NCBI GenBank assembly: GCA_013141325.1
Contig: JABFRE010000207.1
Coordinates: 1 to 43,163, forward strand
DNA: 43,163 nt
Reading direction: 5' to 3'
Source: Novosphingobium sp.
GTDB taxonomy: Bacteria; Pseudomonadota; Alphaproteobacteria; Sphingomonadales; Sphingomonadaceae
The position numbers were made by a program, and so were the translations under genes. Within the stretch, counting starts at the first letter, position 1. Each line of letters begins with the position of its first letter. Below the pieces are notes generated by a model, which did no database searches, was not told the DNA's origin, and worked only from the letters and a program-made list of their open reading frames with translations. Positions 34,407 through 42,876 of this stretch are shown here, piece by piece.

Positions 34407-35285
34407 TCAGCCGATCGCCGAATCGAGCGAAGCGATCAGCGCTCCGCCGTTTTCGGGAAGCTCGCGGTATTCGATCCGCACCCGGCGGCCTTTGAGCGCC
34501 GCAGCCTGTTCCGCCGAGAGCGGCACTTCGACCTTGCGCGACTGCACCTCGGGATAGACCGCGATCCCGCGCGACTGAACCAGCGGATCGCCGCCGCCCG
34601 CCGGACGCACCAGCAGCTCGCCGAACACCGAACGGGTACCGCTGCGGTGCAGGTCGAGCATCAGCGTAGGGCGGTTCTGGATCGTTTCGAGATGCGGATT
34701 GGTCATCGTCGCGGTGGCCTGAAGCTGACCTTTGCGGACGATCACAGGGATGGTGATGCCGTAGATCGGCTGCAGCTTGATCGTGACACCCTGGGCGGTC
34801 TGGGTGGTGACGGCCTTGTCATCATCGATCGGTGCGCCTTCGTCGGGCACGGCCCGGAACAACATGTGTACGCGGTATTCGCCATCGGCCAGTTCGGGCG
34901 CTGGGCGCGCGCTGATCCGGATCGACTGCGGCTGATTTGGCGGCAGCAGAATCCGGCGCGGCGCATAGCGGACCATCTCGATTGCAGCCTTTTCGGTCGC
35001 CGCAGCATCGGCGTCGGCCACATCGTCAAGCTCGCCGTCCGGAGACATGCGGCGCAGCTCGAGGCTGATCCGGTAGGTCGCTGGCGCGGTGCCGATATTG
35101 TTGAGAATGACTTCGGTGCTGCCGCCGCCGGCCAGGACAACCCGGGTCGGCGCGATCAGCAGATCGCCGCGCGCCTGGGCCTGGGTCTGAACCGCGCCCA
35201 GCACCAGCGTGAGACTGCCGCTCAGCACGGCCAGAGCGCGCCGCAGCGCGGCAGGAGAACGAAAGCGTTTCGAAACTGGCAGCAT
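34407..35285 (-). CDS. Periplasmic fimbrial/pilus-type chaperone
   Basis: Signal peptide, then RGDLLIAPTRVVLAGGGSTEVILNNIGTAPATYRISLELRRM...VRYAPRRILLPPNQPQSIRISARPAPELADGEYRVHMLFRA: PapD-like Ig fold. Confidence 0.85.
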   Translation of the reverse strand: MLPVSKRFRSPAALRRALAVLSGSLTLVLGAVQTQAQARGDLLIAPTRVVLAGGGSTEVILNNIGTAPATYRISLELRRMSPDGELDDVADADAAATEKAAIEMVRYAPRRILLPPNQPQSIRISARPAPELADGEYRVHMLFRAVPDEGAPIDDDKAVTTQTAQGVTIKLQPIYGITIPVIVRKGQLQATATMTNPHLETIQNRPTLMLDLHRSGTRSVFGELLVRPAGGGDPLVQSRGIAVYPEVQSRKVEVPLSAEQAAALKGRRVRIEYRELPENGGALIASLDSAIG

Positions 35286-35362
35286 GAATGATCCCGCACG
35301 AAGTGTTGGCCCGGCGGCAACGCGCGCCTCCGGGAATTCCCCTGGGTTCTAGGCGGTCATGG

Positions 35363-35377
35363 TTAACAATCGGCTAA
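35363..35377 (-). promoter_or_regulatory. CtrA-like binding box upstream of the chaperone gene
   Basis: Minus strand TTAG-CCGATTG-TTAA-CCAT: TTAA-N7-TTAA with one mismatch, overlapping a TTAACCAT 8-mer (35359-35366). About 78 bp upstream of the chaperone start. Confidence 0.35.
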
Positions 35378-35410
35378 GCAAAGCCGGCCGGCCGCGCCCG
35401 GACCACGACA

Positions 35411-35441
35411 AAGGCCGCGCCGGTTTCCCGGGCGCGGCCTT
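35411..35441 (-). terminator. Strong hairpin between the DUF4402 gene and the chaperone gene (terminator/attenuator-like)
   Basis: AAGGCCGCGCC / GGCGCGGCCTT: perfect 11-bp inverted repeat, 9-nt loop, 41 bp downstream of the DUF4402 stop. Only a short T-tract on the minus strand. Confidence 0.7.
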
Positions 35442-35482
35442 GCCTGGTTCCTGTCCCGGCGGAAAGCCGCCGGAGACCGGGA

Positions 35483-36004
35483 TTACTGGTACTGAACCTG
35501 CACGTCGAAGGTACCGGCATAGGCACCGGCAGCCTGGGCAGCCGCCACGTGCAGCGTGCCGCCGACGTTGAAGTCAGCCGTGCCGCCAACCAGCGTGTTG
35601 CCGTTCGGGAAATCCGAAGTCCAGGTGTCAACCGACATGGTCGGCGCGGCGCCGACGCCGGTCCAGCCGACATAGGTCAGCGTCGAAGCGGTGGCAGGCA
35701 GGGTCACGGTGACGGCGGTGTTGGCATCGCCGGTAACGTTGAAGCCGGCAGCCGAGGCAGCGAAGCCCGGGCACACCAGCGCGCCGACGGTGCAGCTGAT
35801 GTTGCCGTTGGTGGCAACCACGACAGTGCCCGCGCCGTTGACGGCGATGGTGTCGAAGTTCAGCGGAGCGGTGTTGGTCACGTTCAGCGAGCTGAGGATC
35901 GTGGCAGTGGCATCAGCCGTGGCGGTAGCCGCCTGAGCCGAAGTGGCAAGCGAAGCGGCGGCAACAGCCATACCGACAACAGCGAGACGAAGCGAAGTAC
36001 GCAT
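35483..36004 (-). CDS. DUF4402 domain-containing protein (putative secreted/pilin subunit)
   Basis: Signal peptide MRTSLRLAVVGMAVAAASLATSAQA; TATILSSLNVTNTAPLNFDTIAV...GNISCTVGALVCPGF...GGTADFNVGGTLHVAAAQAAGAYAGTFDVQVQYQ is typical of DUF4402. Alternative start at 36028. Confidence 0.9.
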   Translation of the reverse strand: MRTSLRLAVVGMAVAAASLATSAQAATATADATATILSSLNVTNTAPLNFDTIAVNGAGTVVVATNGNISCTVGALVCPGFAASAAGFNVTGDANTAVTVTLPATASTLTYVGWTGVGAAPTMSVDTWTSDFPNGNTLVGGTADFNVGGTLHVAAAQAAGAYAGTFDVQVQYQ

Positions 36005-36188
36005 GTTTTCCTGGTCCCTTCCAAGCATTCAAAAGCTGCGGCACATCATGGATGCGCCGCTCGAATGGCCGGATTGCCCCCCATTCGCCGGACCTAAGTA
36101 GACGTACGGAGTTGTAGGATCGTTTGCGATCAAGGTTAACCGCGAAGCCCGGAATCTTAACGAATGACCTCTGGGAAAGCCCGTAACC

Positions 36189-37151
36189 CTAGATTCCCCC
36201 GCCTGTCAGGCGCTGACAGATCAGGTCGAGCTGGTCCAGCGTACGGTAACGGATCGTTACCGCGCCCGAACGCGGATCGGCGTCGGCATTGATTCGCACC
36301 GGAAGGCCCAGGAACTCCTCAAGGTGACCCTGAACAGCGGCGATATCGGCAGACGAGCCAGCATCGCGCTGACCGCGCGCGCGGCGCGGCGCACTGCTGC
36401 CAGTGGTACGGCGGCGCACCTGCTTCTCGATCTCGCGCACGGAAAGCTGCCGGGCCACAGCCTGATCGGCCAGGTCCTGGGCGTTTTCGCAGCCAATCAG
36501 CGCACGGGCGTGGCCCATCGACAGCCGTCCGTCTTCGACTAGGTGCAGCACCCCTTCGGGCAGTGCCAGCAACCGCTGGAAATTGGCAACGTGGCTGCGG
36601 CTCTTGTCGACCAGCTTGGCAATCTCGGCCTGGGTCAGACCCTCATCCTCGGCCAACCGGTGATAGGCGCGCGCCTCCTCGATCGGGTTGAGATCTTCGC
36701 GCTGGAGGTTTTCGATCAGTGCCAGAGCGGTCACTTCCCGATCCGAAAGATCGCGGATTAATGCAGGTATTTCATGGAGTTGGGCCTTCTGGGCAGCCCG
36801 CCAGCGCCGTTCCCCCGCCACCAGACGCCACTGCCCGGGTCCGTGCGGGGTGACAATCACCGGCTGGATCAGTCCCCGCGCGGCAATCGAGGCCGCGAGT
36901 TCCTCCAGCGCCGTCTCGTCAAAATGCCGCCGTGGCTGGCCGGGATGGGGAACGATGGTCGCTACGGCCAGCATGGCCAGTCCGCCGGCAGCCGGAGTCG
37001 TCGCTGAAGGATTCGTCCCGGCGGGATTGACCAGCGGCTCCTCGCGGCGGCTGTCGCCCAGCAGCGCGCCGAGTCCCCGGCCCAGCGCCGGGCGCTTGGA
37101 GTTGCCCTCGGCTTTGGGCACGGAGATGCGAATCACCGAATCGTCGCTCAT
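36189..37151 (-). CDS. parB: Chromosome partitioning protein ParB
   Basis: RPALGRGLGALLGD; IVPHPGQPRRHFDETALEELAASIAARGLIQPVIV; LVAGERRWRAAQ; ALIENLQREDLNPIEEARAY; HTH QAEIAKLVDKSRSHVANFQRLLALP. Confidence 0.97.
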   Translation of the reverse strand: MSDDSVIRISVPKAEGNSKRPALGRGLGALLGDSRREEPLVNPAGTNPSATTPAAGGLAMLAVATIVPHPGQPRRHFDETALEELAASIAARGLIQPVIVTPHGPGQWRLVAGERRWRAAQKAQLHEIPALIRDLSDREVTALALIENLQREDLNPIEEARAYHRLAEDEGLTQAEIAKLVDKSRSHVANFQRLLALPEGVLHLVEDGRLSMGHARALIGCENAQDLADQAVARQLSVREIEKQVRRRTTGSSAPRRARGQRDAGSSADIAAVQGHLEEFLGLPVRINADADPRSGAVTIRYRTLDQLDLICQRLTGGGI

Positions 37152-37924
37152 GCAGCTTTCCTCTTTTCGGGCAGGCGGGTGATCAATTCGCGGGCCAGCG
37201 CCATATAGGCCCTGCTGCCGCTGCAGGTGTGGTCGTAGACGAGTGCCGGGAGCCCGTGGCTCGGCGCTTCGGACAGGCGGACGTTGCGCGGGATTACGGT
37301 TTCGAACACCAGTTGGCCCAGACACGAGCGCACATCGTCTGCCACCTGGTCCGTCAGGCGGTTGCGCCGGTCGAACATGGTAAGAGCGACGCCAACGATG
37401 CCCAGATCGGGATTGAATCGCTGCTGAACCCGCTCCACCGTCTGCAAGAGCTGGCTCAGCCCCTCGAGCGCAAAGAACTCGCACTGCAACGGCACCAGCA
37501 GGGTATCGGCCGCGCACAGCGCGTTGAGTGTCAGCAGGCCGAGCGAGGGCGGGCAGTCGATAAAGCAGATGTCGTGATGCGAATCTCCCGCCAGCGCCGT
37601 GCGGAGCCGGTCGGTGCGGTTGTCGACCGAGACCAGCTCGACCTCGGCACCAGACAGATCGACGGTGGCCGGAATCACGTCGAGTCCGGGAATCCGGGTC
37701 GGCTGGATGCAGTCGGCCAGCGCCACCTGATCCACCATCAGGTCGTAGGACGAGCGCTCGCGCTGGCCCGCGCCAATGCCGATGCCGGTTGATGCGTTGC
37801 CCTGTGGGTCAAGGTCAATAAGCAAGGTTTTCCAACCGGCTGCGGCCATGGCGGTGGCGATATTGATCGCCGTGGTGGTCTTGCCCACCCCGCCCTTTTG
37901 GTTGGCGATCGCAACGCGAATCAC
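37148..37924 (-). CDS. parA: Chromosome partitioning ATPase ParA
   Basis: Deviant Walker A IANQKGGVGKTTTAINIATAMA; DLDPQGNASTGIG; FIDCPPSLGLLTLNAL. Confidence 0.97.
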   Translation of the reverse strand: MIRVAIANQKGGVGKTTTAINIATAMAAAGWKTLLIDLDPQGNASTGIGIGAGQRERSSYDLMVDQVALADCIQPTRIPGLDVIPATVDLSGAEVELVSVDNRTDRLRTALAGDSHHDICFIDCPPSLGLLTLNALCAADTLLVPLQCEFFALEGLSQLLQTVERVQQRFNPDLGIVGVALTMFDRRNRLTDQVADDVRSCLGQLVFETVIPRNVRLSEAPSHGLPALVYDHTCSGSRAYMALARELITRLPEKRKAA

Positions 37925-38580
37925 AGCCTATTTCCCTTCGTTCCGGCACTGGCTGGGCCGATCAGCGAGCCAACGATGATCCCGGCTTCGGGATCGGTCA
38001 GCGATTGTTCCACGTGAAACATATGCTGCCAGCGAGTCAGTTCACGCAATTCTTGCGGCGCGGACCGCCCCTTGGGCAACAACCAAATGGTGTCGGCTGT
38101 GGAAAAGCGCGCGGAAAGGTCCAGCAAGCGGGCAAGTGGCGCAAAGGCGCGTGCCGAAATAACCCGGACCGGCCGACTGGGAACCAGCTCCAGCCGTGTA
38201 CCTTCAATTCGCGCCCGATTGAGCCCCAGCTCTTGCCGCGCGCGATCTAGCCATTCGATTCGCCGCGCCCGCGATTCGACCATGATCACTTCGCAGTCCG
38301 GGCGCAGCGCCGCGATGACCAGGCCCGGAAAACCAGCGCCCGTTCCCATATCGAGCCAGGGCGAGCAGGTTTCACGGGAAACATGGCGGAGCAGCTGGGC
38401 CGAATCGGCAATGTGCCGCAGCCAGACCGCCTCAAGGCTGGCCGCCGACACCAGATTCTGCCGCGCATTTTCAGCGCGGAGCAGTGCGACCAGGCATGCG
38501 AGCCGCTCAGCCGTCAGCGCGTCCCATTCGGGCAGACCTTCCAGCCAGCCGCGCGCGTCGGTTTCGTTGTGCAGGGTCAT
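37921..38580 (-). CDS. rsmG: 16S rRNA (guanine(527)-N(7))-methyltransferase RsmG
   Basis: [49 protein letters not shown] is the GidB signature; located between mnmG and parA. Confidence 0.96.
   Translation of the reverse strand: MTLHNETDARGWLEGLPEWDALTAERLACLVALLRAENARQNLVSAASLEAVWLRHIADSAQLLRHVSRETCSPWLDMGTGAGFPGLVIAALRPDCEVIMVESRARRIEWLDRARQELGLNRARIEGTRLELVPSRPVRVISARAFAPLARLLDLSARFSTADTIWLLPKGRSAPQELRELTRWQHMFHVEQSLTDPEAGIIVGSLIGPASAGTKGNRL
38006..38021. promoter_or_regulatory. parS: parS-like site 1 (inside rsmG)
   Basis: TGTTCCACGTGAAACA, matching the bacterial parS consensus TGTTNCACGTGAAACA. Confidence 0.9.
38368..38383. promoter_or_regulatory. Degenerate parS-like site (inside rsmG)
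   Basis: GGTTTCACGGGAAACA: 14/16 to TGTTTCACGTGAAACA, with a mismatch in the central CACGTG core. Confidence 0.4.
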
Positions 38581-40442
38581 GCGGCCAGGCCATCCCCGCC
38601 CGCCACCCGCCGCGCGTGGACCAGCAGTGCAGCAAGCGCCGCCGGGGTGATCCCCGGGACCCGTCCCGCCGCCGCCAGCGTGGTCGGGCGGGCGCGGCTG
38701 AGCCGTTCCACCATCTCGCGCGACAGGCCGGGAATCGCGGCATAGGGAAACGCATCCCCCAGCAGCAATCCCTCGCCGGCCCGCAGATCGCGTAGTTCCG
38801 CCTCCTGCCGGGCGAGGTAGGGTGCATAGGCGGCATCCTCTGCCATTTCCGCGGCGAGATCGGATTCAACCGCCAGCCCCTCCCCCAACCACGGCGCCAG
38901 CGCCGACAGCTCAACCCCGGCGAACCGCAACCATTCGCGCAGCGGTAGCCGCCCGGTGTCAGCACGCACCGGCAAACCCGCTCCGGCCAGCATGGCGCTG
39001 GTAACCGAACGGTCCAGCGCATGGTCCAGCTGCGAACGCTGAGCCTCGCGGCGCGCGAACCACTCCGCGCGCTCCGCACCTACGCACCCCGCCGCCAAGG
39101 CCAGAGGGGTCAGCCGGCTTGAAGCATTGTTGGCCCTGAGCCGCAGGCGGTATTCGGCCCGCGCCGTCAGCATCCGGTAGGGTTCGGTCACCCCGTGCAG
39201 GGTCAGGTCGTCGACCATCACCGCCATATAGCTGTTGGCGCGGTCAAGCGGCGCCGGTTCGCGCCCGAGCACCGTAGCGGCCGCGTGCATCCCGGCAACC
39301 AGGCCCTGGGCTGCGGCTTCCTCATACCCGGTGGTCCCGTTGATCTGGCCCGCGCAATAGAGTCCGGGGATAGCGCGCAGTTCCAGACCGGCACGCAGCG
39401 CGCGCGGATCGATGTGATCGTATTCAACCGCATAGCCCGGAACGGCCATGTCCACCCGTTCCAGACCCTCCATTGTCCGCAGCATGGCAAGCTGGACATC
39501 GGCAGGCAGCGAGGTGCTGATCCCGTTGGGATAGACCAGCGGCGTGTCGAGCCCTTCGGGCTCAAGGAACACCTGATGGCCATCGCGATCGGCGAAACGA
39601 TGGATCTTGTCCTCGATCGACGGACAATAGCGCGGACCCGACGCCCCGATCGCGCCGGAAAACAGTGGCGAGCGGTGCAGGTTGGCACGGATCACCGCGT
39701 GGCTGCGCGGATTGGTGCGGGTGATCGCACAGAACACCTGCGGCAGCACGCGTCCGCGGCCCAGTGCCGCCATCGACCATGGCTCGGCATCGCTGGCTTG
39801 CTCCTCAAGCCGCGCCCAATCGATAGTTCGACCATCGAGACGCGGCGGGGTTCCAGTCTTGAGCCGGGCCATCGGCAGGCCGGCGTCGCGGATCTGGTCC
39901 GCAAGCCGCTGGGCGGAAGCCTCGCCAATCCGCCCGCCAACTGTCCGCTCTTCGCCGCGGAACAGCACGCCACCAAGGAACGTTCCCGTGCACAGCACCA
40001 CTGCCGCGCTGTCGATCACGGTGCCGTCAGCCAGCTCGATCCCGGCGACCCTGCCCGCCCGCAACTGCAACGCGGCAGCCTCGCCCTCGATCTGGGTCAG
40101 ATCGCCTTGCTCGCGGAGCAAGCGTTGAACCGCAGCCTTGAAGCGCATCCGATCGGCCTGAACCCGCGGCCCCTGCACTGCCGAGCCTTTCGAGCGGTTG
40201 AGCATCCGGTAATGGATGGCACCAGCATCGGCGGCGCGGGCGATGATCCCGTCGAAGGCATCCACTTCGCGGACCAGGTGCCCCTTGCCCAGCCCGCCGA
40301 TCGCCGGATTGCAGCTCATCGCCCCGATCGCGTCGAGCGCGAAGCTGACCAGCGCCACGCGCGCGCCCATCCGCGCCGCGACCGCCGCCGCTTCCACGCC
40401 AGCGTGCCCGCCGCCGACCACGATGATGTCGAATTGATGCAT
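38577..40442 (-). CDS. mnmG: tRNA uridine-5-carboxymethylaminomethyl(34) synthesis enzyme MnmG
   Basis: [94 protein letters not shown]. Confidence 0.98.
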   Translation of the reverse strand: MHQFDIIVVGGGHAGVEAAAVAARMGARVALVSFALDAIGAMSCNPAIGGLGKGHLVREVDAFDGIIARAADAGAIHYRMLNRSKGSAVQGPRVQADRMRFKAAVQRLLREQGDLTQIEGEAAALQLRAGRVAGIELADGTVIDSAAVVLCTGTFLGGVLFRGEERTVGGRIGEASAQRLADQIRDAGLPMARLKTGTPPRLDGRTIDWARLEEQASDAEPWSMAALGRGRVLPQVFCAITRTNPRSHAVIRANLHRSPLFSGAIGASGPRYCPSIEDKIHRFADRDGHQVFLEPEGLDTPLVYPNGISTSLPADVQLAMLRTMEGLERVDMAVPGYAVEYDHIDPRALRAGLELRAIPGLYCAGQINGTTGYEEAAAQGLVAGMHAAATVLGREPAPLDRANSYMAVMVDDLTLHGVTEPYRMLTARAEYRLRLRANNASSRLTPLALAAGCVGAERAEWFARREAQRSQLDHALDRSVTSAMLAGAGLPVRADTGRLPLREWLRFAGVELSALAPWLGEGLAVESDLAAEMAEDAAYAPYLARQEAELRDLRAGEGLLLGDAFPYAAIPGLSREMVERLSRARPTTLAAAGRVPGITPAALAALLVHARRVAGGDGLAA

Positions 40443-40464
40443 TACCCGGCGCTGTAGCCGAGGA

Positions 40465-40482
40465 GTGTTTCACGTGAAACAC
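40465..40482. promoter_or_regulatory. parS: parS-like site 2 (between mnmE and mnmG)
   Basis: GTGTTTCACGTGAAACAC: perfect 18-bp palindrome containing TGTTTCACGTGAAACA. Confidence 0.93.
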
Positions 40483-41759
40483 TATTTGCCGATGCAGAAC
40501 CGTCCGAACAGAGTGTCCAGCATGTCTTCGGTCGCAGTCCGCCCCAACAAGGCATCGAACGCGACCCGCGCCAGCCGCAGGCTTTCCGCGATCAGCAGCG
40601 TATCGCTCAAGCTGGCCGCCGCGCCCAGCGATTCGGCGGCGTCAGCCATCAGCCGGTGCTGGCGGGCATTGAGCGCGGCATCACCGGGGCGCGGCAGAGC
40701 GGCGCGCGCGGTTGCAATCAGTTCGGCGCGAAGGCTTGCCATCCCCTCACCGGTCCGCGCCGACAGCCGGTGGCGCGCCGCGTGCTTGGCCGGATGATCC
40801 GGCGCATCGCAGCGCGGCTCGATCTCCCAGGCCCCGTCAGGTCCCGCTCCTTCCGGACCGAGCCACAGGACAAGGTCTGCGGTGTCGAGCGCCGCCAATG
40901 CTCGCTCCACTCCGATCGCCTCGATTGCGTCCTCCGCCGCTTCGCGCAGCCCGGCGGTGTCGACAAACCGGAACGGCACGCCGGCCAGCGCGACGGGGTG
41001 GGTCAGGACGTCACGAGTGGTCCCCGCGGTAGGCGCGGTGATCGCGGCTTCTCTTCCTATTAACGCATTGAAAAGAGTGCTTTTTCCGGCATTCGGCGGA
41101 CCGGCCAGCACCACCCGGAAGCCTTCGCGCAGCGCTTCGGCCCGCGGTCGCGCCAACCACTGCCGAATTTCGTCCTCCAGCCCGGCCAGCAGTCCGGAAA
41201 AATCGCCGGGCAGTCCGGAGACATCGTCCTCGTCGCCAAAATCGAGCACGGCCTCCACCGCAGCCGAAAGCTGCAAGACCCGCTCGCGCCACGCGGCAAC
41301 CTGCTGCGAAAAGGCACCGCCGGCCATGGCAAGGGCCGATTGCCGTTGCAGTTCGGTTTCGGCGGCGAGCAGGTCGGCCAGTCCTTCGGCCTCGGCCAGG
41401 TCAATCCTGCCGTTGGCGAAGGCGCGGCGGGTAAACTCGCCTGGTTCGGCGCGGCGCAGCCCCGGCACGGCGCCCAAAGCCGCGTCCACCGCCGCCACCA
41501 CGGCCCGGCCGCCGTGGCAGTGCAGTTCGAGCGTATCTTCACCGGTGGCCGTGCCCGGCCCCGGCAACCACAGCGCCAGCGCCCGGTCGATCGTGGTCCC
41601 TGTCCCGTCACGCAGCGTGACTGTCACCGCCCGGCGCGGCGGCAGCCGTCGCCGGGCCAGAGCGGACAGCGCCGCTCCGGCCTCAGCACCGCTGATCCGG
41701 ACGACCGCAATCGCGGCCGGCGGGGATCCGCTCGACAAGGCGAAGATCGTGTCAGCCAT
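40482..41759 (-). CDS. mnmE: tRNA uridine-5-carboxymethylaminomethyl(34) synthesis GTPase MnmE
   Basis: MADTIFALSSGSPPAAIAVVRISG; GEFTRRAFANGRIDLAEAEGLADLL; G1 AGPPNAGKSTLFNAL; FVDTAGLREAAEDAIEAIGVERA; C-terminal DTLFGRFCIGK. Confidence 0.98.
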   Translation of the reverse strand: MADTIFALSSGSPPAAIAVVRISGAEAGAALSALARRRLPPRRAVTVTLRDGTGTTIDRALALWLPGPGTATGEDTLELHCHGGRAVVAAVDAALGAVPGLRRAEPGEFTRRAFANGRIDLAEAEGLADLLAAETELQRQSALAMAGGAFSQQVAAWRERVLQLSAAVEAVLDFGDEDDVSGLPGDFSGLLAGLEDEIRQWLARPRAEALREGFRVVLAGPPNAGKSTLFNALIGREAAITAPTAGTTRDVLTHPVALAGVPFRFVDTAGLREAAEDAIEAIGVERALAALDTADLVLWLGPEGAGPDGAWEIEPRCDAPDHPAKHAARHRLSARTGEGMASLRAELIATARAALPRPGDAALNARQHRLMADAAESLGAAASLSDTLLIAESLRLARVAFDALLGRTATEDMLDTLFGRFCIGK

Positions 41760-41798
41760 TTTCGTGAGCATCCCGGGCAGGACCCGGGATGGCGTCTC

Positions 41799-42065
41799 TC
41801 ATTCGTCGCCCTTGGACTTCTTCTTGCCCGAACCGCCGGCAAAGGCCGTGCCACCTTCGACGAATTGCTGGAACAGCTTCATTCCGATCTGACCCATCGG
41901 CGCCAGGCCTTTGGCGAATTCCTGCAGCTGATCGACGTTGGCCGCACCCTTCATCGCCTTGCCAATGGCATCGACATAGAACTCGTTGGCCTTGCCGACA
42001 TCGGGCAGGCCGAGGAAAGTGCGCGCTTCTTCCGGCGTGCAATCGACTTCGAGATGAATCTTCAT
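41799..42065 (-). CDS. DUF6489-like small conserved protein
   Basis: MKIHLEVDCTPEEARTFLGLPDVGKANEFYVDAIGKAMKGAANVDQLQEFAKGLAPMGQIGMKLFQQFVEGG: poly-hydroxyalkanoate granule/phasin-neighbour type small alphaproteobacterial protein. Confidence 0.75.
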   Translation of the reverse strand: MKIHLEVDCTPEEARTFLGLPDVGKANEFYVDAIGKAMKGAANVDQLQEFAKGLAPMGQIGMKLFQQFVEGGTAFAGGSGKKKSKGDE

Positions 42066-42177
42066 GGTTCCTCCTCGGGCAAACCCCGGTCTCCCCTGCC
42101 CCTTGCTGGCATAGGCCCTTGGCAAAGTCCACGCCACGCTTACTGTGTCGGGCAAAGCCGAACCCACGGAGCACGCC

Positions 42178-42876
42178 ATGACCGAAACCGTCCGGATTCC
42201 CGCGCTCGATGGCAGCGGAACGATCCCCGCCTACGTCGCCCGTCCGCAAGGCCCGGCAAAAGCTGCCGTCATCGTGATTCCGGAGATTTTCGGCGTCAAC
42301 CCGGGGATCCGCCAGAAGTGCGATGGCTGGGCCGCGCAAGGCTATCTTGCCATTGCGCCCGATATCTTCTGGCGCTTTGCTCCTGGGGTTGAGCTCGATC
42401 CCGATATCGAGGCGGAACTCAACGAGGCCTTCGGCTATTTCCAGCGCTACGATCCCGCTGACGGGGTTTACGACATCGAGGCGGCGATCAAGTGGCTGCG
42501 CTCCACCCAGGGCGTCGGCAAGGTCGGCTGCGCAGGGTACTGCCTGGGCGGGCGACTTGCCTACATGGCCGCCACGCGGACCGATATCGATGCCTCGGTC
42601 GGCTACTACGGGGTGATGATCGACCAGATGCTGGGCGAGAGCCACGCGATCGCCAATCCGCTGATGCTGCATATCCCGACCGCCGATCACTTTGTCGGGC
42701 CGGAAGCCCAGGCCGCGATCCACGCCGGGCTGGACGATCACCCGCGCGTGACGCTGCACGACTATCCAGGGCTCGACCACGGCTTTGCCGCCGAACTGGG
42801 CGCACGCCGCGACGAAGCGGGGGCCGCCTTGGCCGACAGCCGCACCGCAGCCTTCCTCCAGGAGCATCTGGCATGA
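42178..42876 (+). CDS. Dienelactone hydrolase family protein
   Basis: AAVIVIPEIFGVNPGIRQKCDGWAAQGYLAIAPDIFWR; VGCAGYCLGGRLAYMAATR (nucleophile Cys elbow); DHGFAAE. Confidence 0.93.
   Translation: MTETVRIPALDGSGTIPAYVARPQGPAKAAVIVIPEIFGVNPGIRQKCDGWAAQGYLAIAPDIFWRFAPGVELDPDIEAELNEAFGYFQRYDPADGVYDIEAAIKWLRSTQGVGKVGCAGYCLGGRLAYMAATRTDIDASVGYYGVMIDQMLGESHAIANPLMLHIPTADHFVGPEAQAAIHAGLDDHPRVTLHDYPGLDHGFAAELGARRDEAGAALADSRTAAFLQEHLA

Noticed and set aside
31745-34495. 916-aa plus-strand ORF antisense to the usher-like gene
   Set aside because: Composition (Arg/Gln/His/Gly-rich, no domain) is typical of antisense frames in GC-rich DNA; the minus-strand ORF has a signal peptide and recognisable family features.
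36136-36160. Paired TTAA elements upstream of the DUF4402 gene
   Set aside because: Spacing of 17 bp does not fit a CtrA box; individual half-sites are too short to claim.
38005-38250. ORFs beginning MFHVKH (38005..38250 + and 40465..40797 +)
   Set aside because: The shared N-terminus is just translation of parS (ATG/GTG TTT CAC GTG AAA CA); not evidence of related proteins.
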